This document shows, one piece after another, positions 37,839-50,092 of a stretch of 64,000 nucleotides of DNA; position 1 is the stretch's first letter, and the number at the start of each line of letters is the position of its first letter. The notes beneath the pieces are model-generated. The model saw only the letters and a program-made list of their open reading frames with translations. It had not been told where the DNA came from and searched no databases. The translations under genes were made by a program, and so were the position numbers. Location: NCBI GenBank assembly GCA_016758965.1, contig JAEPRB010000075.1:1-64000 (forward strand), read 5' to 3'. The DNA comes from Circinella minor (lineage: Eukaryota; Mucoromycota; Mucoromycetes; Mucorales; Lichtheimiaceae).

Positions 37839-38743
37839 TTTATTGTTATTGATTATTGAATAAAAATAAAGAAAAAAAGAAATAGAATGTCCCGCTCCAA
37901 TCTATTATAACTATATATGATATAAAAAACCCATGTTATAAGCTTGCATTATATTCGTTGGAACTACGTCGTTATTTAATCACCACATTATAACACATAA
38001 AAAATCTATTTTTTTGAAGATCCTCTCAGCACCCCCCAAAGAATAATAGATACACTTTTCACCCCCCTAAACTTCAAAAAAAAAAAAACTTGCTAAGCCT
38101 TTGGCTGGGTGAAAGACACGCGCCTTCTTATTATACCTAAATTGAACTTCTTCATAGAAATCTTAGAAAAGAGTGAAAGGTTCCGCTCTACACCTTTTCT
38201 AACAACTTTATTTCAAATTTATTTACTATTTAGCTTGTTTATTTTTTAACAAGTTTATTGAGATTTTTATTGTTCAAGTGAGAAAGAAAGGAATCTAATA
38301 AGAATTCCGCCCTTGAAACTAAGTCCAAAAAAACTTATCCCCCGATCCCATTTCTTACTAACTCACCATGAGAAAAGAAAATAGAGAAAGAGGGCTGGAC
38401 TTCTTTTCAAAAAAAAAAAAAAAAAAAAAAAGATACGAAACAAGGCCATGCCTATTTCGGTAGCTACTCATCTTTTTACCCTTTTATAGGACATTGCCCT
38501 ATTTGATTGATGATTTTTGATCTACTTACCTTTTATTAAGTAGTTTGAAAGGAAAAATTAACTCATTTTACTGCGTGCTTTTTTTTTTTCAACTTACAAC
38601 ACCCCTTTTTTTTAACTTTTCTCTCACTCTTTATTTTTTTATTTTTTTTTTTTGCTTTTCTTTTCTTTTCTTTTTACTACTACTATCTAGTTGCTTTCAT
38701 CCTTCTTTCTTCTCCTTTTTTATTTTTATTATATAAAAAAACA
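37839..38743. promoter_or_regulatory. Divergent promoter region between FMN-binding and LtrA-like genes
   Basis: About 900 bp separating two start codons in opposite directions. Contains a 23-base poly(A) run (38409-38431) and long pyrimidine tracts just before the plus-strand ATG (38580-38735), a pattern seen before several genes here. No RNA gene recognised. Confidence 0.5.
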
Positions 38744-41700
38744 ATGAGTGTACGGAAAGGTACTATGCGTCGTGGTCCTACTATGCGCGGTCGGGGTGGT
38801 TACCGCCCACCTATCGGACGTCAAAGTATTATTCGTAGGAATAACGACGACGACGAAGAAGAGTTTATAGCCCTGAATCGTTCCAACAATGATGTCGAGA
38901 TGGAACAGATCGAGTTTAACGATGAGCAAAAGAACAATAGAGCAAGTATAGAAGGTCAACCTTCTTATCACCATGGTGATGAAACATTTGGTGACGTGAT
39001 CAGTCACCCTATTGAACAGTATAATGCTCATAAAGCTCGTAGACAAACTTATAAACAAGATTTAAGTTCTTGGAGACAAAGGTAAGAATAAACAATAAAT
39101 AAAAAATGTAATTGACTTACTAAAACATTATGAAATAAACAACATTTCAAATATTTATTAGTGTTCCACCAGGTGCTGTTCCCCCTTCCGACTTTTATGA
39201 ACAAGAAAACGAAGAATTTGTCATTGGTAAAAAAAAAAAATTCAAAAATATCTTTCTCCTTAATAATTTTTTTTTATATGCGAGGAGTAAAAGAAAAAAA
39301 AAACAAGAGAAATATTATTAAAAAAAAGTATTTGTTATTCATTAGTTGTTCATTTTCGACAATTACGCGGTAATCAAAGCTTTGCTTTAAATCATGAAAG
39401 GGCTGAGGAATTTGCAAGAAAGGTTTGTTTATTTTTCTTGACATGTGATTTAAAGATAACAGATATTATTATGCAATTATTTAACTTTTTTTTTTTTTCG
39501 ACCACTCTTTAATTTTTTAAAAGATCAAATTATCACCACAAGAACGTATTCAATTCAATGGTGTTCATGATACGGATGGTCTTACTGCCTTTCTTTACAA
39601 AGTTAAACGGGAATTTTCGATCAAAATCCATCATCATAAATCCGATATTCCAGTAGAACATCATGATTTATCTCATCTTGAACATAATCCTGATAATCAT
39701 ACCATTGAATTCAATGAAAATGTTTATGTTGAATTTAAACCAAAAGTACATCATTTTCATGATATTTTACCTCCTGAAGCTACACGAAGACCATTTTTCC
39801 AGTATAGTATCTTTCCTTTCTTTCTTTTTAAATAGATAATTAGTTATATATATTCTATATATTCTATATAGAAAATCTATTTGCTACTATTTTTTTTAAT
39901 TAGTGGGTTGCTAATTTATATATTATTTATATTATTTATATATATTTTTTTTCTTTTTTAGACACCCCGAACCTGATCTCAGTGCTGATATTGGACAAGA
40001 AAAAGCAGCTTCATGGCTTGAATTATTTTATGATTTGTTCTATGTTGCTACATTAACAGAATTTACACATAGTCATGTTATTAAAGATTGGGCTTCACTT
40101 GGAACTTATACACAATGGTTTATTATTACTTGGTGGGCCTGGACAGCAAGTTCATTGTAAGTTTGATAAATATATACATATTTTCCCTTTTGATAGTTTT
40201 CTTTGTTTGTATGTTACACAAACCAAAAAGAAACATGGGAATGCAAAAGAGGGATATATAACTAAATAATGCTAAATGATTCTGTATGATAATATTATAT
40301 AAATAGATATACAGCTCGATTTGACACGTAAGTTTTTTTTTTTATCTTAATTTTTTCTATACGTTATTCATGTGGTACTAACGTCATTTTTTTTTTTTTG
40401 ACATATAATTTTTTATTCTTATAGGGATGATGTTGTACATCACATTTGGAAATTAATTGAAATGTGTGCAGTCAGTATGTGTAACACCACACCTAAACTC
40501 CCCTCTTTTTTTATATTTTCGGATGAATGAATGAACGAAATGAATGAATTTATATTTTTTATAATGGAAATCACATTTTAATAATAATATAATTTAATAT
40601 ATATAGTTGCTATGGCAGGTACAGCTCAACATTTTCTTACATCCCCAGCTTATGTTTATGGCTACATTGGTAATGTATTATGTGTAACATCACTTTTTTT
40701 TTTTTTGTGTAAAAAAAGATCGTCATTTTTGTAATGTCATTGTTAACAAATTCATATTTTTTTATTATTAAATTTTAGCTCTCAAGACTATCCTCGTATT
40801 TGAATATTCTATCGGTAAAAAAAAATAGTTTTTAGTTTTTAATTTTTAATTTTTTTTTTTAATTGTTATTATGAAAGATGGCCAAGTATGATGAAATAGA
40901 GGATGTAATAAGGACTAATCTGGAAAACTTGCACCATGGAAATATATAGTATTTATTGTTGCTATTTTAGCCAGATCTAAATCCCGAATTGCACTAGCGT
41001 TTTATGTTGGCGCCAATTTGGTTTCAATTGCTTTATGGGGTGCCTCATTAGCAATTCTCGACCAAGGAACGCACCGTATTTTATGGTATCTTGGCATTTT
41101 AACAGAACTTTTAGTGAATGTTATTAGCCGAAGTGATAGAACCCTTTCTTGGGCTGCAAGTAATATTGCTGAACGTTTAGGTCTTTTGACCCTGATCGTA
41201 TTAGGTATAAACTAAAACTACTACTACTACCAGGGGAGCTATTATTATAACACGAATCATTATTCACTCATATTATTATTATAGGTGAAAACTTGATGGG
41301 TTTAATTGCATTGGTTGCCCAATCAGGTATGAATCCTCTTATAGTATTTCCAAACTTTATGGCGGTTATTATTATCTTTGGTTTCTTTTTCATGTACTTT
41401 GAAGATTTCAGTAAAGAAGTCTTTTTAAGAAACAAACATCATCAAATTTGGGTTTATTTGCATTTCCCCTTACATTTATGTCAAGTTGGTTTTGGCATTG
41501 CTTTGGTTGATACGTAAGTAATATAATGTCATTTGGAAAGATGTTTTTGAATCATTTTGGTTGGAAAAGGAGTTTTTTTTTGACTTAAATATACTCTCTC
41601 TCTCTTTTTTTTTTTTTTTTTTTTTTTTTGCGTTGGTTATTAGATTAAAAATTTATCGAGGACAACTTATCGCCTCTGGCGTTATTCCAGCAGAACCTGA

Positions 41701-42635
41701 AGGGGAAGCTGGTGATCATGGAGCGACTGAATCCTCTAGCGGTGACCATGGAGCGACTGAATCATCTAACGGTGAACACGCAACAGAATCATCATCTAGT
41801 ACTGAAGGTTCTACTTCAGCTGCTCATCGACGTGCAAAACGTGCTATTGAAGCTGTATACCCATCTATTGACAACAATACTCCATCATTTACCTTGGATC
41901 ATGATCCTGCCACTTTGAACATTGAATCTTTATCATCATCATCATCTTCTTCTTATTCAGCATCCAACAATAATAATAATCATCCAGTAGGTGGTTATCT
42001 TACACTTTTCCAATACGCTATCAGCACAACAGCATTAACAGCATTACAAGCATTGGATATTGCTAGTAATCCATCATTATCTTCTTCATCTTCATCCGAA
42101 ATTCATATTACAGAACAACAAAGCACCAATTATCATCATTTTTCAAAACGTGCAGCTCCATTAGATGTTAGTTTTACGGATGATGAAAAAGTATTTATTT
42201 ATAAAGTGTTTTTAATGGGTGGTGGTTTGATTCTTACCATTAATTCATTGATTAAAATGCTCAACACAAAATTAGCTGGAGGTAAAAAAAAAGAACGGTT
42301 GCATATTTATTTATTTGCATTCAGAAAAAAGAAACCAGAATAGCTACTCATTATTATTATTACCATGTGATTTATATAGATATGATCAGTAAAATTATTA
42401 TCGCATCACGAATTATTAATGCTATTGTATTATGGAGTATGTGTGCATTACCATTTTCACAATTGGATGCTATTGTATTATTATCTGTTATGATGGGTTC
42501 GCTTATTCTTCAAGGTAAAAAAAAAAAAAAAAATGATAATTCTTTTGAGTAGAGTTGAAGTAAATAGTAGTAATAGTAACTAATAATATTTTCTTTTATA
42601 TAATATATATAGCTATTGTGGACTTACTAGATTAA
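38744..42635 (+). CDS. LtrA-family (low temperature requirement A) multi-pass membrane protein
   Basis: Fourteen exons: 38744-39081, 39162-39226, 39346-39422, 39524-39801, 39962-40156, 40307-40327, 40425-40474, 40607-40669, 40779-40814, 40971-41204, 41285-41513, 41644-42281, 42380-42514 and 42613-42635, total 793 aa. Exon 6 is 21 nt and exon 9 is 36 nt. The N-terminus is Arg/Gly-rich and acidic cytosolic sequence. The membrane part starts at the family signature WLELFYDLFYVATLTEF and continues with repeated hydrophobic helices, WWAWTASS, RIALAFYVGAN and LGENLMGLI. A large Ser/His/Asn-rich loop fills exon 12 (about residues 540-690), with two near-identical GDHGATESS repeats. LtrA proteins were named in Listeria for growth in the cold; their transport or signalling role in fungi is unknown. 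The last three coding exons add two further helices. Confidence 0.88.
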
Positions 42636-42941
42636 GTTGTAAAAGTTGTTTGTCATAACGTTTTACCTTATTTTTACACTTTGAATATGAAAAAAAAAGC
42701 AACCATATCATTTTTCCCACCCCCACATTAGCTTTATATAAAACACCCATTTTTATTTGCCGGAGTTTGGTTTTTATTAAGCATATGAAAGTCAAAAAAG
42801 AGAGTCGACTTCATTTTTTTTTTATCCGAACTCTTCCTTCACTTTCTACCCCCCGCATATTTCTTTCCGCGCTAGCTCTTTCTCTCTTTCTCTCTCTCTT
42901 TCTTTTTTTTTTTCTTTGTATACAAACACATCTTATATAAA
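42636..42941 (+). promoter_or_regulatory. Short intergenic promoter of malate dehydrogenase gene
   Basis: Only about 300 bp separate the LtrA stop from the MDH start codon. It contains a CCCCC-type segment (42841-42860) followed by a CT-rich pyrimidine tract (42880-42917), likely the core promoter. Confidence 0.5.
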
Positions 42942-43918
42942 ATGGTTAAAGTTACAGTATGTGGTGCCGCTGGCGGTATCGGTCAGCCTCTTTCATTGAT
43001 TTTGAAACAATCTTCTAAAATTTCTCACTTGTCTCTTTATGATATTGTCAATACCCCAGGTGTTGCTGCTGATTTGAGGTAAATAAGAGAAAGATGGGCC
43101 ATTTTTCTTTTGTTATTATTTCTCGGATAGAAGCCTTCTATATTACAGGAGAGAGGAGACAGGAGATGTGTGTGGGGATAGAAACTGATAAATAATATCA
43201 GATATACCATCTTTTCTTGCTTTTTTTTTTTTTTTTTTTTTTACCCTGGTTATATAATGTATGCGTTGAAAGAATAGCGGGACTAAACATTTTTATTATA
43301 TCTTAAATATGAACATATAATTATTATTAGTCACATTAATACTCAATCCAAGGTTACTGGACATGTTGGTAATGATCAACTCAAGGATGCTATTATTGGT
43401 TCTGATGTTGTTGTCATGTAAGCTTTTTTTTTTAAAAAAAAATGTTAGTTGGTTACTTTTTTTTTTTCTTTTGATGAGAGACACTCATTTCAAAGTTACA
43501 ATTCTTCTTTTTTTTTTTTTTCATGTTAAAGTCCTGCAGGTATGTCCAAAATGAAAACCACATATTTTTTTTATATAGTATAAAATAAATTATGCTAACG
43601 TTATTACGATTTTATAATAATAGGTGTTCCTCGTAAGCCTGGTATGACTCGTGATGATTTATTCAAAATTAATGCTAGTATTGTCCGTGACCTTGCTACT
43701 GCTGCTGCTAAATATGCACCAAAGGCATTTATGTGTATTATTTCCAATCCTGTCAATTCTACTGTTCCCATTGTCGCTGAAGTTTTTAAAAAGTACAATG
43801 TTTATGATCCTCGCAGGTAAATTCATATGATTTACTATGTTTATATTATAGTTTGGAAGTGATTTAGTTATGGGCATTGTATGATACTAGTTGTTTTTTT
43901 TTCTTGGTAGAAAGGGAT

Positions 43919-43964
<46 letters not shown>

Positions 43965-44597
43965 GTAATATAAATTATGAGCCATTAAAAATTCATGCTG
44001 ACAAACATGCATTATATTATTTACTATATCAGAATTTTCGGTGTTACCACACTTGACATTGTCCGCGCTTCCACTTTTATTGGTGAATTGATTGGTGCTG
44101 AACCTAGCACTGTTGCATGCAAAGTTGTTGGTGGTCATAGTGGTCATACTATTTTACCTTTGATTTCTCAAGTTCCTGGTTACCCTAAATTAACTCAAGA
44201 TCAACTTGAAAAAGTGACTCATCGTATTCAATTTGGTGGTGATGAAGTCGTTAAAGCCAAGAATGGTGCTGGTAGTGCTACTTTATCTATGGCTTATGCT
44301 GGTGCTCGCTTTGCCTTGAATTTGATTGATGCTGCCTTTTATGGTAAACAACTTGTTGAATGTACTTATGTTCAATTGGATTCTGATAAACAAGGTGCTC
44401 AAGATACAAGACGCATTATTGGTAATGAATTGGAATATTTCTCTGTTCCTGTTGCTTTGGGACCTAATGGTGTTGAAAGTATTTTACCTATTGGTACTTT
44501 GTCTCCATTTGAACAAGGATTATTTTCTAAGGCTGTTACTGAATTAAAGGGTAACATCGCGAAGGGTACTAACTTTGTTGCTGAATCCAAGTTGTAA
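42942..44597 (+). CDS. MDH: NAD-dependent malate dehydrogenase, peroxisomal (C-terminal SKL)
   Basis: Five exons (42942-43078, 43331-43417, 43532-43539, 43624-43816, 44033-44597) give 329 aa, the normal size of a dimeric mitochondrial-type MDH. Exon 3 is only 8 nt, completing IPAG of the NAD-binding loop. Seen: the dinucleotide-binding start [17 protein letters not shown] directly after the initiator Met, [12 protein letters not shown] with substrate-binding arginines, ISNPVNST, the VTTLDIVRA signature, and the catalytic His in VVGGHSGHT. There is no mitochondrial presequence, and the protein ends AESKL, a perfect PTS1 peroxisomal signal. It should therefore interconvert malate and oxaloacetate in peroxisomes, supporting the glyoxylate cycle and NADH export during fatty-acid use. 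Confidence 0.95.
43919..43961. repeat. (GA)n microsatellite in MDH intron 4
   Basis: About 21 GA dinucleotides in tandem, uninterrupted. Confidence 0.95.
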
Positions 44598-45183
44598 ATA
44601 AAGTTAATATATAAAAAATATATAAAAATAAAACAATTATAGTAGAAGAAAAAGATATAAATATAAATTAAAGCTATTGTTATTTTGTTTGTTTTACTCT
44701 TGTTTGTTTGTTTGTTATATTAATTAATTATTATTATTATTGATAATAAACAAAATAAGAAAAAAAAATAGAATAAACGGTTTATTTAAAATGTGTGTGA
44801 GTAATGGGACTATTGTTGTAAGTGAAAAGGGAGATAAAACGATGTTAAAGAAAAGGAAATAAAAAAAAAGAAGGATTTTTTATGTCGTGTGAGAGTGAAT
44901 TTGCATTGTGTGTGAAGTGTGTATATATGTATATATGTAAAAGAAAAGAAAAATGTGGTTGAGTGTGAGTGTTGTGTTTGAAGAATAATACGTGACCAAA
45001 GTTATAAAAGCATCGAAAATAAATGGTTTTGTTATAATACGGAAAGAATAGAAAGAAGAAAGAGAAGAAGTAGGATGGATAGATGGAATGATGACAGGTA
45101 GTTAATAAAAAAAAAGACTTGTGAATGGTGGGGGGTAGCGGTGGGAGGAAGCGTTATGTTTATGATGAAAAAAGTCTTTGTTG
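44598..45183. other. Convergent 3' region of MDH and CAF1 genes
   Basis: AT-rich on the left, then purine-rich with many GTGTG and GAAAAG stretches. No gene recognised. Confidence 0.7.
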
Positions 45184-46690
45184 TTATGCGGTTTTGGTGA
45201 CACCATTTAAAATAGCCTTCCCATTGACACTTGTTGTATCTGAGGAATTTAATGACAAATTACTTGTTGCATTAACAAGTGATTGAACTGCTGTTGGACT
45301 GCTTCGTAAACCATATAAATATCCTAAATATTTTTGATCATCAATTCGATCATCGAAGAACATTTGTCGCATTTTAAAAAATGTTGTACAAGTTAAAAGG
45401 CTATCACTACCCGCTTGATGTTGTGGTCCAATACGTGTCACCTATTCATTTAGATTATTATTTAAGGAGTTAATATATAAATATAACAAAGAAAAAAAAA
45501 AGGGGGGAGGGGAGGGGATGCGAGAAAAAGTTATTATTAAAGTAACATATATATATATATATATATATTGAATATGGTTTTTTTTTCAACATGCATAAAT
45601 AATAATAAATAGTGAAAAAAAAATACCTGTAAATCATCAGCAATATCCTGCAATCCACCTTTCAAATTCTTACAACTCCTCATTAAATATTTGATATCAT
45701 ATATGCATGGAAAATAAATTCGGAGGATATCAAAAAACTCGGTTTCATCTGCTGGCATTGCTGAACATGTAAGTAGTTTAAGTAGATATCCAAAGTCATA
45801 ACCACTTTTTTTTTGTACAAAAGATCAATTAATCAATCAAAAAAAAAGGTGTTAATAAACAAAAAAAACCCAAAGGTATGATTAACTTTCTTATTCCCAT
45901 AACATTAACGTATTCCATGCAACAAATGACAGCTACTCTACACATTCCTCTCCATTTTTTTTTTTTTTTGGGTAAAATATACCTGTGAAATGATATCCAT
46001 TTTACATCATCCAATAGCACAAAGCCTGAGCTGATCAACAGCTCACCAAAATGTTCCACATCAATTCCATATTCTTCATGCTTTTTAAAATCGATCCCAG
46101 ACTTGGTAAGCAATTCAATTGAATCTTGAGCATACATATCGTCACTATTATTATTATATATACACACACACATATATAATAATAGTATATTATTAACATA
46201 CATATATAACGCACACACATGCATATAAAACACTCGTGATGTCAGCTTATTATATAGAAAATAAAGAATAAAAATAAAAATGAACTTACGACAGGTTGAA
46301 CTTGAAATTAAATTGCCAAGTACAAACATTACGTGGTAGATTGCCATGTTCATCAGCAAAGGTTACACCTAGCTGAATGATCTTTAAAAGGTCCACATTA
46401 CATCGTAAAGTTTGATAATGATAGTCAGAAGATGTTTTAAAGGTGCCAATAGGTCTTGCTACCACACCTGGGAATTCAGTATCCTTTTATATAATAAATA
46501 ATAAAAAGTTATTTTCTCAAACAAAAAACTATTGGATTGAATTGAATCGCAATTCGTAATATATTCTTATGTATATGCATACCATGGCAAGATATGGGTA
46601 TTCTTCTACTAAATCGCGGAGGTATCCCATTTCCTCCTCTAAATTCTCTGCCCATACTTCTTTAATATATTTTGAATCGCTAGCGTGCAT
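45184..46690 (-). CDS. CAF1: CAF1/Pop2 deadenylase, catalytic subunit of CCR4-NOT
   Basis: Five exons (46690-46583, 46483-46290, 46144-45983, 45804-45627, 45441-45184) give 299 aa, typical of CAF1. The DEDDh nuclease residues are all present: D37 and E39 in DTEFPG, D158 in [10 protein letters not shown]222 and D227 in [12 protein letters not shown]. Other family landmarks are [10 protein letters not shown] at the start, [25 protein letters not shown], and [17 protein letters not shown]. The enzyme removes poly(A) tails 3' to 5' as part of CCR4-NOT in cytoplasm and nucleus. The last 40 residues are Ser/Thr/Asn-rich and variable. Position 46483 starts exactly at the catalytic Asp, so splicing of intron 1 is essential for activity. 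Confidence 0.95.
45547..45568. repeat. (AT)n microsatellite in CAF1 intron
   Basis: Run of alternating A and T, about 11 units. Confidence 0.85.
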
Positions 46691-47266
46691 TTAATATATA
46701 TATGTATTTTATCGTAGTAGTTTGCGTCGTGTCAATTTTTTTTTTTTTTTTTTTTTATGAATTAGGTTTGGGGAAAAAAGAATAAAAAAAAAAAAGAGAG
46801 GGAAAGTGATAAGGGTTTCGTTCAAATATGAAAAAAAAGGAAGTAGGTTGTGTGCTGGCGTTGTCCGTCGTCACGCCCCCCTTTTCTAAATCTTTGGTTG
46901 TTTTATTGTCTGCTCCGACATATTAAATTCACCATACATAGACACATAGCATCAATAAATAATAGCAATAAAATGAAAATATCATACAGTCATCTTTTTA
47001 ATTTGAAAAAGTTATAAAAGAAAAAAGAGCAGTATATTGAAAAAAAAATGAATATACAAAATAATAACAATAACAACCACATCGACAACTATTTACATAT
47101 TGGGAAAAAATGTGGAGAAAGAAAGAAATAGAAAAGATAGTATAGGTGGAAAGATGAAGTGTTAGTACGTATATATATATATATATAAGAAGTAGAAAAG
47201 AAGTAGGGGAGAGGGATATATGAAGAGAGAGCGAAAAAAAAAACCAATAATAATAATTTAAAAATG
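46691..47266. other. Intergenic: CAF1 promoter and GATA-factor 3' region
   Basis: Contains a 24-base poly(T) (46738-46756 region), a C-rich ACGCCCCCC block (46872-46881) and otherwise AT-rich DNA. No gene recognised. Confidence 0.6.
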
Positions 47267-48461
47267 CTAGGATCGTTTCAGAAGAGTTAAAACAGCTGCT
47301 GCTTCTACTGCATCAACACCAGCTGATATTGCAAATGCCGACGTATCAGTATTATACTCAAATTTATCTGATATATCCATTGTATGTCTTCTAGTATGAT
47401 AATAATATTGTTGTTGCATATTAACAACAGACGATGCTGTAGATGATAATCTTGGTGATGAACTTGGTGATGGTTCATCAATTGGACTATATGAACCAGA
47501 TATTGAATGAGATGACGAGGAAACATTATCTGTTGCCACCGTCATTATCATCTGACGTTGTTGTTGTTGGTGATCTCTAGTACTATTATTATTATTATTA
47601 TTGTCACGTGGTAACCAAGGTACTGCAAAAGTATCAACCACTCTGTTGCTAGGTACTGAAGATGATAAAAATCGATAATGTTGATATTCATCTTCGTCTT
47701 CACGTATACTTAAATTCCTTGCCGCATTGATATTATTTTCCATCACATCGTCATTATCATCACTATAATTATTTTGTCGTGATGGTTTAACAAAAGATGA
47801 TGTTTCCATAGCAGGAGTTGTTGAAGCAGATCGATTACTGCTACGTCGATAATGATGGTGATCCAAGGGCGATCTACTCCCATTACCACTACCACTACTA
47901 GTACTGCTACTTCCATTACTTGTAGATTTTTTTCGTTTCTTTTCATTCTTGTGAGCAGTAGATACTGATCCACGTCGTTCTTTGGGTGTAATTGTAGTTG
48001 TAGATGATTGTGTTGATGATGTACTATTTTCCGTAGCACTTGCATTTTGCAAAATTTTACCATGTTTCCATTTAACGCCGCAAGCATTACATAAAGTGCC
48101 TGCACCTTGAGGTCCACGGCGCCACATGGGTGTAGTTTTTGATCCACAGTATAAACATTTTTTGACTCCTCCGCCATTACTATTACTACGGCTTTTGGTA
48201 TTGTTATTGTTGTTGGTTTTACCATTATTGTTATTAGTTGTGTTACTGTTAGTTTTATTGTTATGCCCATTCTTATTACTACTTGATGAAGTTGGCGCTG
48301 AACGTGGTGATGTTGGCCATCGACTATTTTTATTATTTATACCATTTGATTGACTGGTTTTTGGGATTGGATCAATAATCATTTCATCTAATAACATACA
48401 TGTATATATTCAATACATAATTTAGTGAGTTATCAAATTCACTAGCTGGGTCCGATTATCC

Positions 48462-48492
<31 letters not shown>

Positions 48493-49883
48493 AAAGAAAA
48501 CTAACCTTTGTCAATATTGGTATCATCATTACTACATGCATCAGTGTTCTTACGATGATAATTCTGTTGCCGTGGGTGTAGGTGTTGATGACGATTATCT
48601 TTACTATTTAATAAATCTTCCCACTCAGAGTGAGCAGTAAAAACAGCAGCAGAAGGTGATGTAGAGGATAACAAAGATCTTGGAGCTGTTGTTCTTGCCG
48701 TTGAACCAGCCATTTGTTGTGTATGATATGTCATCTATAAATAGAATAGAGATGTGTGTATAGTATGTATTTAATAAATTGAACAAAACTTTCTTATACA
48801 CAACATCAATTTCTGATAGGTTTTTTTTTTTACCAGCTGCACCATTTTTTCACACACTGTTTCAAATTCAGACACCGTTTGTTTGATAGCAACGAATAAT
48901 CGTCTTGATACACCAGATATTCGCATATTTACAACTTTGGATTGGGGATCATCCACTGGCATAGTAGGTATTGTTGTCATTAAACGAGTAGTGTTAATAT
49001 CACTATCATTACTCTTATTACTAAGAAGCTCACCACCACTAAAAAATGTACTAGTACTAGTAGCAGAACCGCTACCTAATAAATTTCCACATGTACTTCC
49101 TGGGTCAGTGGATCGACGACGTGGATACATTCGATTTGCATTACTACATAGAGCTGCAAACTCTTCCAACTTTGTTGGTCTTCTTTCTTCTACATGTGTA
49201 TCTAACACATGGAAAGAAAATATAATCTATTACCGTTTTTATTTAAGTTAATTATCCTTGTCTCTTATGATCCCCCACCCCTGTATACCTATCACACACA
49301 AGTAACTAGTTAAAAAAAATAAGAAAACAAGTACCTCAAAAGGTGGAACATCATTGACAGGTCCTACAACAGCATCATGAGGAAATAAATAATAACTAAG
49401 ATGAGGAGATGGGGTATGTAGGTCTGAAGCAGGTGGAGGATCAATACAAAAAATAACGTCGTTTCGAATCACCTTATGTCGTCGCCGTTTTTTAGGAGGG
49501 AGCATATCGCTATTATTACTATTAGTGTTGTCATTGTTAATGGCGGATAAATTACTACTATTCTTGCTGCTATTTTCAGTAGATAATATCGGTGATGATG
49601 AAGATGATAACAATAAAGAAGGTTGTTCAATTTCATCCAAAAAAAGAGTACCCGATGTTTCTGTAATCTCATAAAAAGCAGCACTTGAAACACAATGAGG
49701 CCCGCTTTGCAGATATGATAGTCCAAGGAACTGAATCTCGACTCGATGTCCACCCACATTGTTATTAATATTATTATTATTACTATGATGATGATGATCG
49801 ATTACATTGTTAAATGTAGAACTTGGAAATTGATACCGATGAAATAGATCGTTGACCCAGACACTAAAAAAAGATTAATGTCG

Positions 49884-49920
<37 letters not shown>

Positions 49921-50092
49921 TTTTTTTTGGGAGTATAATGGTTATGAGATCATTCCATAATAATAACAACAATAATACAAGCTCTGTTTTTTTTTCTTTT
50001 TCTCGGAAAACTCGATCGTATTACCCAAGTCTTTGACTGTTACTGAATGATGACAATTCGCTATTCGCCCTTGACCGTGCGATGAACGACAT
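47267..50092 (-). CDS. GATA-type zinc-finger transcription factor
   Basis: Five exons (50092-50025, 49863-49335, 49226-48834, 48734-48506, 48387-47267) give 779 aa with all phases consistent. One GATA finger is at residues 484-509: C-x2-C-x18-C-x2-C ([18 protein letters not shown], then LCNAC), followed by [10 protein letters not shown], the basic tail that contacts DNA. The 18-residue loop and [17 protein letters not shown] resemble the class of White-collar-2-like and Ash1-like fingers. The N-terminal 330 residues include a beta-rich stretch ([22 protein letters not shown]), a basic KKRRRHK nuclear signal and [17 protein letters not shown] see no clear PAS domain. The C-terminus is long, disordered and rich in Ser, Asn and Gln. 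Targets are unknown. The acceptor at 49227 was chosen because it keeps phase 0 and gives continuous sequence. Confidence 0.88.
49887..49918. repeat. (AT)n microsatellite in GATA-factor intron 1
   Basis: About 16 AT units within the first intron. Confidence 0.9.

Noticed and set aside
48126..48353. Leucine-rich plus-strand ORF that looks like a membrane peptide
   Set aside because: Antisense of the Asn/Lys-rich low-complexity part of the GATA factor.
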